Positions 16,951-25,097 of a stretch of 64,000 bases of DNA are shown piece after piece. The notes beneath the pieces are model-generated. The model searched no databases, was not told the origin of the DNA, and was given only the letters and a program-made list of their open reading frames with translations. Each line of letters opens with the position of its first letter. Position 1 is the first letter of the stretch. The DNA is from Methyloversatilis universalis FAM5 (GTDB lineage Bacteria; Pseudomonadota; Gammaproteobacteria; Burkholderiales; Rhodocyclaceae), in contig NZ_AFHG01000031.1 in NCBI RefSeq assembly GCF_000214035.2, positions 1-64,000 on the forward strand. Direction: 5' to 3'. The translations under genes were made by a program, and so were the position numbers.

Positions 16951-18831
16951 TTACACCGTTGCTGGCGCCGGGACCGCTTCATCGCGGACTGCGGCGTCCT
17001 CGACCGAGGCCTCCTCGTACGCGGCATACAGCCGCGAATAGGCGCCACCGCGCTGCATCAGGTCGGCGTGGGCGCCCAGTTCGGCCACCTCGCCGTTCCA
17101 GATCACCGCGATCCGGTCGGCGTCGCGTATGGTGGCCAGCCGGTGGGCGATCACGATGGCGGTGCGGCCTTCGCACAGCCGGCGGAAGGCGGACTGGATG
17201 CGCCGCTCGGTCTGGATGTCCACCGCCGAGGTCGCCTCGTCCAGCACCAGCACCGACGGGTTGGCGAGATAGGCGCGCACCAGGCATACCAGCTGGCGCT
17301 GACCGTGGCTCAGATGGGCGCCCAGCGGGCCGACCTGGGTGTGGTAGCCGTCCTTCAGTCGCTCCAGCACCTCGTCCGCGCCCAGTTCGCGCGCGGCGGC
17401 GATCAGCGTCTCGTCACGGGCACCGGGTGCGGCCAGCCGCAGGTTGTCGAGCACGCTGCCGGAGAACAGCACGTTGTCCTGCAGCACCACGCCCACCGTG
17501 CGGCGCAGCGTGTGCTGCGCGTAGTCGCGCACGTCCTGCCCGTCGATGCGCACCGCGCCGTCGTTCACCTCGTAGAAGCGGGTGAGCAGCTGCACCAGCG
17601 TGCTCTTGCCGTGGCCGGTCGGGCCGACGATGGCCAGCACCTGGCCGGCCGGAATGTGCAGGCTGAGATTGCGGATGACCGGTCGCGCGGCCCGGGGCAG
17701 ATAGCTGAAGGTGACGCGGTCGAACTCCACTTCGCCGGCGCGCACCAGCGGCGTGCGCGGGTGGCGCGGATCGGCGATTTCCGGCTCGGTGTCCAGCATC
17801 AGGAAAATGCGCTGCGCCGAGGAGGCACCGGTCGCGTAGCGCTCGAACAGGTCGTTCAGTTCCTGCAGCGGGCCGAGGAAAAGAAAGACGTAGAACAGGC
17901 TCTGCGCCATCTGGCCGATCGTGAGCGAACCTTCGGCGATGCCGATGCCGCCGGCCAGCAGCAGGCCGCCCATGCCGATGGCGCTGAGTACCTGGGTCAG
18001 CGGCAGGAACCAGTTCGAGCGTATCGAGCCGCGCACCAGCGTGCCGTTGAAGTCATCCAGCAGACCGCGGTAGGTGCGTGCATTCGCGTCTTCGTTCACC
18101 GTCTGCTTGATGATGCGCACGCCGGACACGGTTTCGACCAGATGGGCGGTGAAGCGCGCGCGCGCTTCGGCCACCTTCGCGAAATTGCGCTGCGACACCC
18201 GCTTGAACAGCCAGGTGCCGAACAGCAGTGCCGGCACCACGCTGGCGAGCGCAGCCAGCAGCAGCGGCGACAGCCACCACAGCGCGACCGCGGCGACCAC
18301 GAAGCGCAACAGCGCCGACAGCAGTTCCGGCGGTCCCTGGATCAGCAGCGGCTCGAGCGCATCGACGTCGCGGTCGGCGCGCGAAATGATGCGGCCGGCC
18401 TTGGTCTGGTCGAAATAGCGCACCGACAGCGCCTGCACATGGCGGAACACCCGTATGCGCAGTTCGTTCAGGATGGCGATGGCGGCCGAGCCGGCCAGGT
18501 ACTGCGACAGGCCGGACAGCACGAAGCGCACCACCCAGCTCGCCGCGATGCCGATAGCCATCCAGGTGATCACGTCGCCATCGAGCACCAGGCCGGTGGC
18601 GGTCTTCACGAAGCCGTGGTCGATCACCTCGCGCAGGAACCAGGGGCGCACGAAGATGGCGCCCACCAGCAGCAGTTCCAGCAGCACCACGGCGGCGATG
18701 CGGCCGCGCACCGGCGCGAGCAGCGGCAGCAGCCGCCAGAACATGCTGCGGTCCAGCGCCTTCTTCGCCAGCGCCTGTTCCAGTTCGATGTCGTTGAGCG
18801 CGGTGTGTCCGCGGAAAGCGTTGTTGGCCAT
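16951..18831 (-). CDS. ABC exporter half-transporter, subunit with intact ATPase residues
   Basis: A 626-residue half-transporter with six membrane segments in the first 320 residues and a C-terminal nucleotide-binding domain. Walker A is GPTGHGKST, Walker B VLVLDEATSAVD with the catalytic Glu, and the H-loop is IVIAHRLATI. The signature is altered to LSHGQ (His509 for Gly). The upstream gene, 4 bp away, encodes a partner with complementary changes, so the two should form a heterodimer with one hydrolytic and one degenerate site, as in TmrAB and TM287/288. Substrate unknown. It ends the tonB operon; export of a toxic by-product of organosulfur use is possible. Confidence 0.9.
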   Translation of the reverse strand: MANNAFRGHTALNDIELEQALAKKALDRSMFWRLLPLLAPVRGRIAAVVLLELLLVGAIFVRPWFLREVIDHGFVKTATGLVLDGDVITWMAIGIAASWVVRFVLSGLSQYLAGSAAIAILNELRIRVFRHVQALSVRYFDQTKAGRIISRADRDVDALEPLLIQGPPELLSALLRFVVAAVALWWLSPLLLAALASVVPALLFGTWLFKRVSQRNFAKVAEARARFTAHLVETVSGVRIIKQTVNEDANARTYRGLLDDFNGTLVRGSIRSNWFLPLTQVLSAIGMGGLLLAGGIGIAEGSLTIGQMAQSLFYVFLFLGPLQELNDLFERYATGASSAQRIFLMLDTEPEIADPRHPRTPLVRAGEVEFDRVTFSYLPRAARPVIRNLSLHIPAGQVLAIVGPTGHGKSTLVQLLTRFYEVNDGAVRIDGQDVRDYAQHTLRRTVGVVLQDNVLFSGSVLDNLRLAAPGARDETLIAAARELGADEVLERLKDGYHTQVGPLGAHLSHGQRQLVCLVRAYLANPSVLVLDEATSAVDIQTERRIQSAFRRLCEGRTAIVIAHRLATIRDADRIAVIWNGEVAELGAHADLMQRGGAYSRLYAAYEEASVEDAAVRDEAVPAPATV

Positions 18832-18835
18832 GGCT

Positions 18836-20659
18836 TCAGTTCGGATTGAGGCCGAGCAGATCGCGGTATTCCGCGCTCGTTTCGGTCAGGGCACGGTGGG
18901 TGCCTTCGGCGACGATGCGGCCACGCGCGAGCAGCGCGACCCGGTCCGCCAGCAGCAGCGTCGACAGCTTGCTGGCGATCAGCAGCACGGTGATCGGCCG
19001 GCCGTGGCGACCGTTTCCTGAATGACCGAGGCGCCGGATGTTGTCGAGCACGCGCCGTTCGGTCAGCGCGTCGAGCGCGCTGGTGGCGTCGTCCAGCACC
19101 AGAATGTCTGGCTGCGCGACCAGCGCGCGCGCCAGGCTGATGCGCTGGCGCTGGCCGCCGGAGAGCGTGACGCCGCGGTCGCCCAGCCGGGTCTGCAGGC
19201 CATGCTCCAGCCGCTCCAGCACTTCGCCGGCGCCGGCCTGTTCCAGCGCGTCCAGCAGTTCGACATGGCTGGCCTGCGGACGGGACACCTGCAGATTCGC
19301 TTCCAGCGTGTCCGAGAACAGGAAGCTCTCCTGCGGCACCACGTGCACCCGGTGCCGCAGTTCGTCCAGCCGCAGCGTGCGCACGTCCTGCCAGCCCGCC
19401 TCGGGCGAACCGACCAGCACGCGGCCTTCTTCCGCGTCGAGCAGACGGGGCAGCAGGCTGGCCAGCGTGCTCTTGCCGGCGCCGGTGCTGCCGACCACCG
19501 CGACGATTTCGCCCGGCGCGATGTCGAACGAGCAGTCGTCCAGAATGTGGGTGCTGCCACCGGGGGCGCGCACGCCGACCTGCTGCAGACGCAGGCCCAG
19601 CGGCCCGGCCGGCAGCGGGGCCGGGCCGCCGGTGATGCCGGGTTCGGCATCCAGCAGTTCCCAGATGCGGGCGGCGGACGAGCGGGCATCGGCGAACACC
19701 TGCATCACCCGGCCGATGCCCTCAATGCGGAACACCAGCATATTCGCCACCAGCAGCGAGGCCACCAGTTCGCCGATGCCGATGCGGCCCTGCTGCACCA
19801 GATGCGCGCCGAAGGCCAGTATCCACACATGGCTCAGCGCGACCACGGTCTGCGGCAGCGGGATGCGTGAGGCGGCGTAGGCGAGCGCTGCGCGCGCCTG
19901 AGTCATGAACAGGCCGACATGGCCGGCGAAAATGTCGATGCGCTGCGCTTCCAGCCCGAAGGACTTGATCACGCGCACGCCATTCACGCCTTCGCTCAGT
20001 TCCTGGTTCACCTGGTCGTAGGCTTCGCCGACCGCGCGGTCCAGCCACACCAGACGGTCGGTCTGCGCCACGAACAGCGCCAGTCCGGCCAGCGTCATCG
20101 CGAGCGGCACCACGCCCAGCCAGGGGTGGTACCAGCTGAGCAGGCCGACGGTGGCGATCAGCACCAGCGATGTTTCGAATACCTGGCGCCAGAAATTGAT
20201 CAGCGCATCGCGCACCTTGTCGGCGTCGCGCGTGGTGCGGGTGACCAGTTCGCCCACGCCGTGCTGCCAGTGGTAGGCCAGATCCAGCCGCTGCACCTGG
20301 GCCAGGATGCGTTCGCGCAGCACGGTGAGCAGGTCCTGCCCAATCACCAGCGACATGATGCCGCCGAAGTACTGCAGCACCGAGCGCAGCGCCGCGATGC
20401 CGGCGATGGCCAGCAGCCAGTGCAGCGCCACGGTCCAGTCCAGGCTGCCGTCGGCGGCGCGGCTGACCGCGCGTCCGGCCTCGACGTCATTGACCGCGCG
20501 GCCCACCATCCACTGCTGGAAGGCGACGCCGATGTTCACCAGCACGAACAGCCCGGCGGTCAGCGCAAAACGGCCGGGCATCAGCCGGTACAGCGCCAGG
20601 CAGCGCAGCATCGGCGAATTCCGGAACAGCGGGCGCAGCCCTGTCTTGCCCCCGCTCAC
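18836..20659 (-). CDS. ABC exporter half-transporter, subunit with degenerate ATPase site
   Basis: A 607-residue partner of the downstream half-transporter. It has a six-helix membrane domain, Walker A GSTGAGKST and a normal signature LSGGQRQRISLARAL. The catalytic Glu after Walker B is Asp524 (LVLDDATSALD), and the H-loop His is Ser563 (LIASKLST). Its own Walker motifs pair with the altered LSHGQ of the other subunit, giving one dead and one live site. The start is GTG at 20659, overlapping the nitroreductase stop as GTGA. That overlap, and the 4-bp gap downstream, place it firmly in the tonB operon. Confidence 0.9.
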   Translation of the reverse strand: MSGGKTGLRPLFRNSPMLRCLALYRLMPGRFALTAGLFVLVNIGVAFQQWMVGRAVNDVEAGRAVSRAADGSLDWTVALHWLLAIAGIAALRSVLQYFGGIMSLVIGQDLLTVLRERILAQVQRLDLAYHWQHGVGELVTRTTRDADKVRDALINFWRQVFETSLVLIATVGLLSWYHPWLGVVPLAMTLAGLALFVAQTDRLVWLDRAVGEAYDQVNQELSEGVNGVRVIKSFGLEAQRIDIFAGHVGLFMTQARAALAYAASRIPLPQTVVALSHVWILAFGAHLVQQGRIGIGELVASLLVANMLVFRIEGIGRVMQVFADARSSAARIWELLDAEPGITGGPAPLPAGPLGLRLQQVGVRAPGGSTHILDDCSFDIAPGEIVAVVGSTGAGKSTLASLLPRLLDAEEGRVLVGSPEAGWQDVRTLRLDELRHRVHVVPQESFLFSDTLEANLQVSRPQASHVELLDALEQAGAGEVLERLEHGLQTRLGDRGVTLSGGQRQRISLARALVAQPDILVLDDATSALDALTERRVLDNIRRLGHSGNGRHGRPITVLLIASKLSTLLLADRVALLARGRIVAEGTHRALTETSAEYRDLLGLNPN

Positions 20660-21243
20660 AGCACGCTCACCGCATCGTCGAAGGCAAGGCGCGGGCCGCG
20701 CGGCGGCAGGCCGTCGCGCACGCCGTAACCGATGTTCGCGAGCAGCAGAGAGCGGTAGCGGCCGTCCGGGAAAAAGGCGGCATCGACCCTGTCCGCCTTG
20801 AAGCCGGACATCGGGCCCACATCCAGCCCGAGCGCGCGCGCCGCGAAGATGAGATAGGCGGCCTGCAGCGTCGCGTTGGTGCGCGCGGTCGGTTCTATCC
20901 AGTCCGGCGACTGGTCGAAGAAGGCCTTGGCGTCGTAGGCCGGGAACTGGGTCGGCAGATGTTCGTGGAAGCGGGTGTCGTAAGCGACCACCACATTCAG
21001 CGGCGCGGCCAGCGTCTTGTCGCGGTTGGCCGAGGACATGCCGTCGGCCAGCTGCGCCTTCGCTTCGGCGCTGCGGATGAACAGGTAGCGGCCGGGCTGG
21101 GCGTTGAAGCCGGTCGGCCCGAGCTTGAGCAGGTCGTACAGCGCGTGCAGCGTAGCGTCATCGACTGCGCGGCCATCGAAGCGGTGAATGGAGCGGGCGT
21201 CGGTGAACAGCCGGGCGATCGAGGCGTCGTCTATGCGGGGCAT
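20656..21243 (-). CDS. Nitroreductase-family protein, RutE/malonic semialdehyde reductase-like
   Basis: A 195-residue FMN-dependent reductase. The pattern ARSIHRFDGRAV, LGPTGFNAQPGRYLF, a DxSPDWIEPTARTNATLQAAYLIFAARALGLDVGPMSGF block, and RYRSLLLANIGYG follow the RutE/HadB subgroup. That group reduces malonic semialdehyde to 3-hydroxypropionate. Whether this one has that substrate, or reduces a nitro compound or aldehyde from organosulfur breakdown, cannot be said. The start at 21243 lies 18 bp after the MFS stop, and its stop overlaps the GTG of the ABC subunit. Confidence 0.85.
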   Translation of the reverse strand: MPRIDDASIARLFTDARSIHRFDGRAVDDATLHALYDLLKLGPTGFNAQPGRYLFIRSAEAKAQLADGMSSANRDKTLAAPLNVVVAYDTRFHEHLPTQFPAYDAKAFFDQSPDWIEPTARTNATLQAAYLIFAARALGLDVGPMSGFKADRVDAAFFPDGRYRSLLLANIGYGVRDGLPPRGPRLAFDDAVSVL

Positions 21244-21261
21244 GGTGGAGTCCGGTGGAAA

Positions 21262-22527
21262 TCAGGGATGCGAGGTGGACAGCGTGTCCGGCAGGGCCGG
21301 GCGGCGGGCGCGCCGCCACAGCAGCAGCGCGCCGGCGCACACCGCCGGCAGCCAGGCGATGAACACCTGCTGCGCCGACACGATGTGGGCGAGCAGCCCG
21401 CCGATCAGCGCGCCGGAGAAACTGCCGCTCATCTGGGCCAGGCTGTAGAGCCCGGAAATCTTGCTTTTCGAGATCGGGTGGCGGCTCATCTGGTCCATGT
21501 TCACCAGATGGATGAGCGCCGAGCCGCTGGCCAGCGCAATGCCGCCTGCGGCCAGCGTGACGAAGTCGCGGCCGGTGCCGAGCAGCAGCAGGCCGCTGCA
21601 TGCGAGCGCGAAGCTCGCGCCATAGGCGAGTGGACGCGGCAGCCGGTGCAGCAGCACGCCGAGCAGGAAGAGCGCGCTGACCGACGCCACGCCGTGGGTC
21701 ATCACCAGCTGCACCGCCTCGCCCTGCGGCAGGCCGAGGCCGGCGATGGCCACCACCAGGATGAAGGTGCCGTGCAGCGACGAGGTCGAACTGCTCAGGT
21801 ATTCGATCAGGCAGCTTTCCAGCACCACGCGGTCGGCCAGCAGAGCACGGATCTGCCGCAGTACGCCGGCGTCGGTGTCGACGGTCGCGGCCGGCGGCCG
21901 CGTTTCCGCCGCCGGCAGCAGCACGCGCCCGAGCAGCGCCAGCAGCAGGAAGGCGAGGGCACAGGTGGCGAAGGCCACGGCCGGGCCGTGCCGGCTGATC
22001 AGCGCGTGCGCCACGGCCGGACCGATCATGGCGATGCCGATCGAGTTGGTGGCGCGGTACCAGCCGGTTCTGGACGGGCCCAGCGTGCGCAGCTTTTCGA
22101 GAAAGCTGCTGTTCATCGACACGATGCGGAACGGAATGCACAGGCCGATCAGCCCGCGCCCGGCGGCCAGCAGCCACCACAGCGGTGCGCACGGCAGCAG
22201 CAGCGACAGCACCGCCGGCCCCATGCTGGCGGTGAAGTAGACGCGGCGCGCGCCGTAGCGCGCGATGATGAAGCCGGCCGGCACGGTGACCAGCATCATG
22301 CCCAGCGATTCGGCGGCCGAAATGAAGCCGATCTCGCCGCCGGTGGCGCCTAGTTCCAGCGCGAACAGCGTGGTCGCCACCTTGCCCAGGCCTATGGTCA
22401 TGCCGCCGAGCACGGTCAGAAACAGAAAGCCGGGCAGGAACCGGTCGCTGACCGGAGGCCTGCCCGGCTGCGGCGCCGGGGCGTCCGCCCGGGCCGCGCC
22501 CGGGGGACGCGTGTCGTGCATGTTCAC
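21262..22527 (-). CDS. Major facilitator superfamily transporter
   Basis: A 421-residue protein with about twelve hydrophobic segments and the MFS loop signature as GFIIARYGARRVYF between helices 2 and 3. The N-terminus has a 30-residue polar, Pro-rich extension. The start is GTG at 22527, overlapping the exbD stop as GTGA; an in-frame ATG six bases later is an alternative. Substrate unknown. Its place after tonB-exbBD, in an operon with an ABC exporter, suggests import or efflux of small molecules linked to the TonB-dependent uptake genes. Confidence 0.88.
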   Translation of the reverse strand: MNMHDTRPPGAARADAPAPQPGRPPVSDRFLPGFLFLTVLGGMTIGLGKVATTLFALELGATGGEIGFISAAESLGMMLVTVPAGFIIARYGARRVYFTASMGPAVLSLLLPCAPLWWLLAAGRGLIGLCIPFRIVSMNSSFLEKLRTLGPSRTGWYRATNSIGIAMIGPAVAHALISRHGPAVAFATCALAFLLLALLGRVLLPAAETRPPAATVDTDAGVLRQIRALLADRVVLESCLIEYLSSSTSSLHGTFILVVAIAGLGLPQGEAVQLVMTHGVASVSALFLLGVLLHRLPRPLAYGASFALACSGLLLLGTGRDFVTLAAGGIALASGSALIHLVNMDQMSRHPISKSKISGLYSLAQMSGSFSGALIGGLLAHIVSAQQVFIAWLPAVCAGALLLWRRARRPALPDTLSTSHP

Positions 22528-22937
22528 TCGCCGGTCGATGTGAGCACGGCCAGCTTGGTGACGCCGGCGCGTTCGATCGACGCCATCACCTTCGCGACAT
22601 TACCGTAGGCCACCGCCTCGTCCGAACTGAGGTGCAGCGTGAGATCCGGATTGGCGGCCACGCGGCTGCGCAGCGCGCCTTCCAGCGCAGACTGCGCCAC
22701 CTCGTCGCGGTCGATGTACACCTTGCCGGCGGCATCGACGCTGACCGTGACCGGCGGCGCCTTCTGTTCCGGCGGCTGGGTGGCGGCGGTCTTGGGCAGA
22801 TTCACCTTGACCGCGTTGTTCAGCAGCGGCGCGGTCACGATGAAGGCGACCAGCAGCACCAGCATCACATCGACCAGCGGGGTGATGTTGATTTCGCTCA
22901 GGACCTCGTCCTGATCGGCAGCGGACGAGATGGCCAT
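22524..22937 (-). CDS. exbD: Biopolymer transport protein ExbD
   Basis: A 137-residue inner-membrane component of the TonB energy-transducing complex. It has a short cytoplasmic N-terminus (EINITPLVDVML), a single transmembrane helix containing the proton-path Asp in PLVDVML, and a periplasmic domain ending in KLAVLTSTGE. The start at 22937 overlaps the exbB stop by one base (TAATG). The long frame upstream reads through exbB in another frame and is not used. It works with ExbB and TonB to power the three TonB-dependent receptors in the window and probably others. Confidence 0.95.
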   Translation of the reverse strand: MAISSAADQDEVLSEINITPLVDVMLVLLVAFIVTAPLLNNAVKVNLPKTAATQPPEQKAPPVTVSVDAAGKVYIDRDEVAQSALEGALRSRVAANPDLTLHLSSDEAVAYGNVAKVMASIERAGVTKLAVLTSTGE

Positions 22938-23695
22938 TATGCGAACACCTCGCGCAGGGCCGGCGTGTCGGCGCCGTGGGCGGCACGCGGATCGGCCGGG
23001 CGGGCAGGGGAGGGGCTGTCCGAAGTGCCGCGGCCGACACGGAAGCCGGCACGGCGCGACAGATTGATGAGGTCGGCCGAGAAGTCGTCGATGTCGGCGG
23101 ACACCGCCTTCACCCGGCGCAGGAACACGTTGTAGGCGAGCACCGCCGGCACCGCGACCGCGATGCCGACGCCGGTGGCGATCAGCGCCTCGCCGATCGG
23201 GCCGGCCACCACTTCCAGGCTGGCCGAGCCGTTCTTGCCGATGTCCACCAGCGCCTGCATGATGCCCCACACGGTGCCGAACAGACCGACGAAAGGCGCG
23301 GTGCTGCCGATGCTGGCGAGTACCGCCAGGCCGGCTTCCAGACCGCGGCGTTCCTTCTGGTACTGCTGGCGCAGCGCGCGCTCCAGCTGGTCCTGACGGT
23401 CGCCGCTGTGCTCCAGATCGCTGTGGCGGTCAGCGTCGCCCAGCGAGGCGAAACCGGCGCGGGCAAGGCGGGCGATCGGGCCGTCGTGGCCATCCAGTTC
23501 GGACGCCGCCTGCAGATTTGGCGCATGCCAGAAGTCGGTACGGAACTGGCGGTTCTGGCGGCTCACGCGCCAGTTCTGGATGCCCTTGATCAGGATGAGG
23601 GTCCAGGTCGCGACCGAGAAGGCGACCAGCACCCACAGCGTGGCTTCGACCAGCAGCGTGGTCGGGATTTCGATATCGGAGTTGAAGAGTGACAT
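22937..23695 (-). CDS. exbB: ExbB proton channel component (MotA/TolQ/ExbB family)
   Basis: A 252-residue protein with three transmembrane segments. The conserved block LASIGSTAPFVGLFGTVWGI and the segment GPIGEALIATGVGIAVAVPAVLAYN are diagnostic. The long cytoplasmic loop between the first two helices holds the charged region about residues 45-120. It forms the pentameric channel around ExbD. The start at 23695 is 28 bp after the tonB stop. The C-terminal 35 residues are Pro/Ala-rich and probably disordered. Confidence 0.95.
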   Translation of the reverse strand: MSLFNSDIEIPTTLLVEATLWVLVAFSVATWTLILIKGIQNWRVSRQNRQFRTDFWHAPNLQAASELDGHDGPIARLARAGFASLGDADRHSDLEHSGDRQDQLERALRQQYQKERRGLEAGLAVLASIGSTAPFVGLFGTVWGIMQALVDIGKNGSASLEVVAGPIGEALIATGVGIAVAVPAVLAYNVFLRRVKAVSADIDDFSADLINLSRRAGFRVGRGTSDSPSPARPADPRAAHGADTPALREVFA

Positions 23696-23722
23696 GCCGT
23701 ATTCCTCGTGTTGAAAGCGTGT

Positions 23723-24532
23723 TCAGTTTGAAAGCTTGAATTCGATGGGCACCGTGGCCCAGCCGTCGATCGGCGTGCTGCCGCGCTTGGAGGGCACGAA
23801 GGTCCAGCCGCGCACCGCGGCGACCGCGGCTTCGTCCAGCGACTTGCGACCGCTGCTGGTCTTCACCTCGACCGCCGACGGCTTGCCGCTGGCCAGCACC
23901 CGCACCCGCAGGATCACCTTGCCTTCCCAGCCCTGGCGCAGCGCGAACGACGGGTATTCCGGCGGCGGATTGCTCAGGTAGGACGCATAGGCATTCGGCT
24001 CGGTCACCGGCTCTTCCTTCACCGGCTCGGGGGCTGGCGGTGCCGGCGGCGCGGCGACCACCGGGCCGGTGGTGTGCGCGGCGGTGGTGTTCTCCTGGAT
24101 CACCACCGCGTCGGCCGGAATCACCTCGCTCGCTACCGGCGTGCGCAGCGCCGGTGCCGGCTGGGGCGGTGGCGGCGAAGCCTGCTTCTTCACCACCTTG
24201 GGCGGCTCGGGCTTCGGCTTGGGCGGTTCCGGCTTCTGCTGCGGCGGCACCACCACCGGTTTCACCAGTTCGACCAGCACCTCATTGCGTACCGGCACCG
24301 GCTGCGAGGTGCCGAGCTTCGCACCGACCACCACCGCGTGTGCCCCCACCACCAGCAACGCGACCAGAAGCCAGGTCGGGACCGGCGAGCGCCCAGTGGG
24401 CGCGGCCGGCACCAGCGGCGCGACCTGCGTGGTGGAGGCCGATGCCTGTGGCGGACGGACGCGCCGTACCGCTTCAGGCAGGCGGGCCTGAACCGGCAGA
24501 CCGAGATCGATGGCCTGTATGACGGCGCTCAT
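23723..24532 (-). CDS. tonB: TonB energy transducer
   Basis: A 269-residue protein. It has an unusually long cytoplasmic N-terminus of about 50 residues before the membrane anchor (VPTWLLVALLVVGAHAVVV). A Pro/Lys- and Pro/Glu-rich periplasmic rod follows, with PEPPKPKPEPPK. The C-terminal TonB domain contains YPSFALRQGWEGKVILRVRV and ends RGWTFVPSKRG...VPIEFKLSN. The start at 24532 has GGGAG seven bases upstream; an in-frame ATG at 24556 is a weaker alternative. It is the first large gene of a seven-gene operon under a sigma-54 promoter at 24635-24650, an unusual arrangement since TonB is more often iron-regulated. Confidence 0.93.
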   Translation of the reverse strand: MSAVIQAIDLGLPVQARLPEAVRRVRPPQASASTTQVAPLVPAAPTGRSPVPTWLLVALLVVGAHAVVVGAKLGTSQPVPVRNEVLVELVKPVVVPPQQKPEPPKPKPEPPKVVKKQASPPPPQPAPALRTPVASEVIPADAVVIQENTTAAHTTGPVVAAPPAPPAPEPVKEEPVTEPNAYASYLSNPPPEYPSFALRQGWEGKVILRVRVLASGKPSAVEVKTSSGRKSLDEAAVAAVRGWTFVPSKRGSTPIDGWATVPIEFKLSN

Positions 24533-24564
24533 GCGGTGCTCCCTTGCCTTTGGCATGCGTTCAT
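24529..24564 (-). CDS. Possible 11-residue leader peptide before tonB
   Basis: ATG at 24564 follows AAGGAGAACCGCC, the best ribosome site in this leader, and opens an 11-codon frame (MNACQRQGSTA) whose TGA overlaps the tonB ATG as ATGA. It could couple or tune tonB translation; it contains one Cys codon. No homologue is known to me, and it may be fortuitous. Confidence 0.25.
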   Translation of the reverse strand: MNACQRQGSTA

Positions 24565-24634
24565 GGCGGTTCTCCTTCAATGCGTGAATTTCGATGCGTG
24601 AATCAGTGCGACCGCGGTCGCCATGCGCCCTCTG

Positions 24635-24650
24635 TGCAATGTCCGTGCCT
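24635..24650 (-). promoter_or_regulatory. Sigma-54 promoter of the tonB-exbBD operon
   Basis: Minus-strand AGGCACGGACATTGCA matches TGGCACG-N4-TTGCW at all but the first base. It lies 71 bp before the possible leader ORF and 103 bp before tonB. Confidence 0.7.
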
Positions 24651-24986
24651 GTCCGGTCATGCGTGCGCAAACCCTTGATCCGCCTTGCTTTCACGCAGCC
24701 GTGAAATCGATATGACTGTTTCTGCTGCGCGAATCGGCGCAGCGTGCGCGGCACCGGCCGCAGCGCTGCCGAATCGCGAACAGCGTGCCGGCCCGCTGCG
24801 GCCTGCTGCGCGGAATGCGGCAGGCCATGCGGGTTTGCGCACGACGGCGGGCGCGCGGTGCGGATCGGCGCAGCGGCTCAGGGTGGTTGTTTCATGTCTT
24901 CGGCATGATTCCGGCCGCCGCCGGCGGCGCGCTTTTCCTTTCCGCTCATGGGTTTGCGCGCCCGATGCCGAGCGCGGCGCGGCGAC

Positions 24987-25002
24987 TGGCACCGAAATTG
25001 CC
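24987..25002 (+). promoter_or_regulatory. Sigma-54 promoter of aldolase-like/DszB-like operon
   Basis: TGGCACCGAAATTGCC has complete TGGCAC and TTGC halves at the correct spacing, 96 bp before the start at 25098. Confidence 0.7.
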
Positions 25003-25097
25003 AAACCGTCCATGCGCCGTGCATGCATTGCATGAACGGCTTCGCGCCCGGCAGCGGCCGGCGCGACCACCGTGCAGAGGACAGACAGGAGATTCAC

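Larger units (their letters stand above)
24533..25097. other. 565-bp divergent intergenic region
   Basis: Lies between tonB (minus) and the aldolase-like gene (plus). It holds two oppositely facing sigma-54 promoters (24635-24650 minus, 24987-25002 plus) and the possible leader ORF. The stretch between the promoters, about 330 bp, is the natural place for shared activator sites, but I see no clear repeat there. Confidence 0.55.

Noticed and set aside
22940-23270. Longer N-terminus for ExbD
   Set aside because: Lies inside exbB in another frame; the ATG at 22937 gives the standard ExbD N-terminus.
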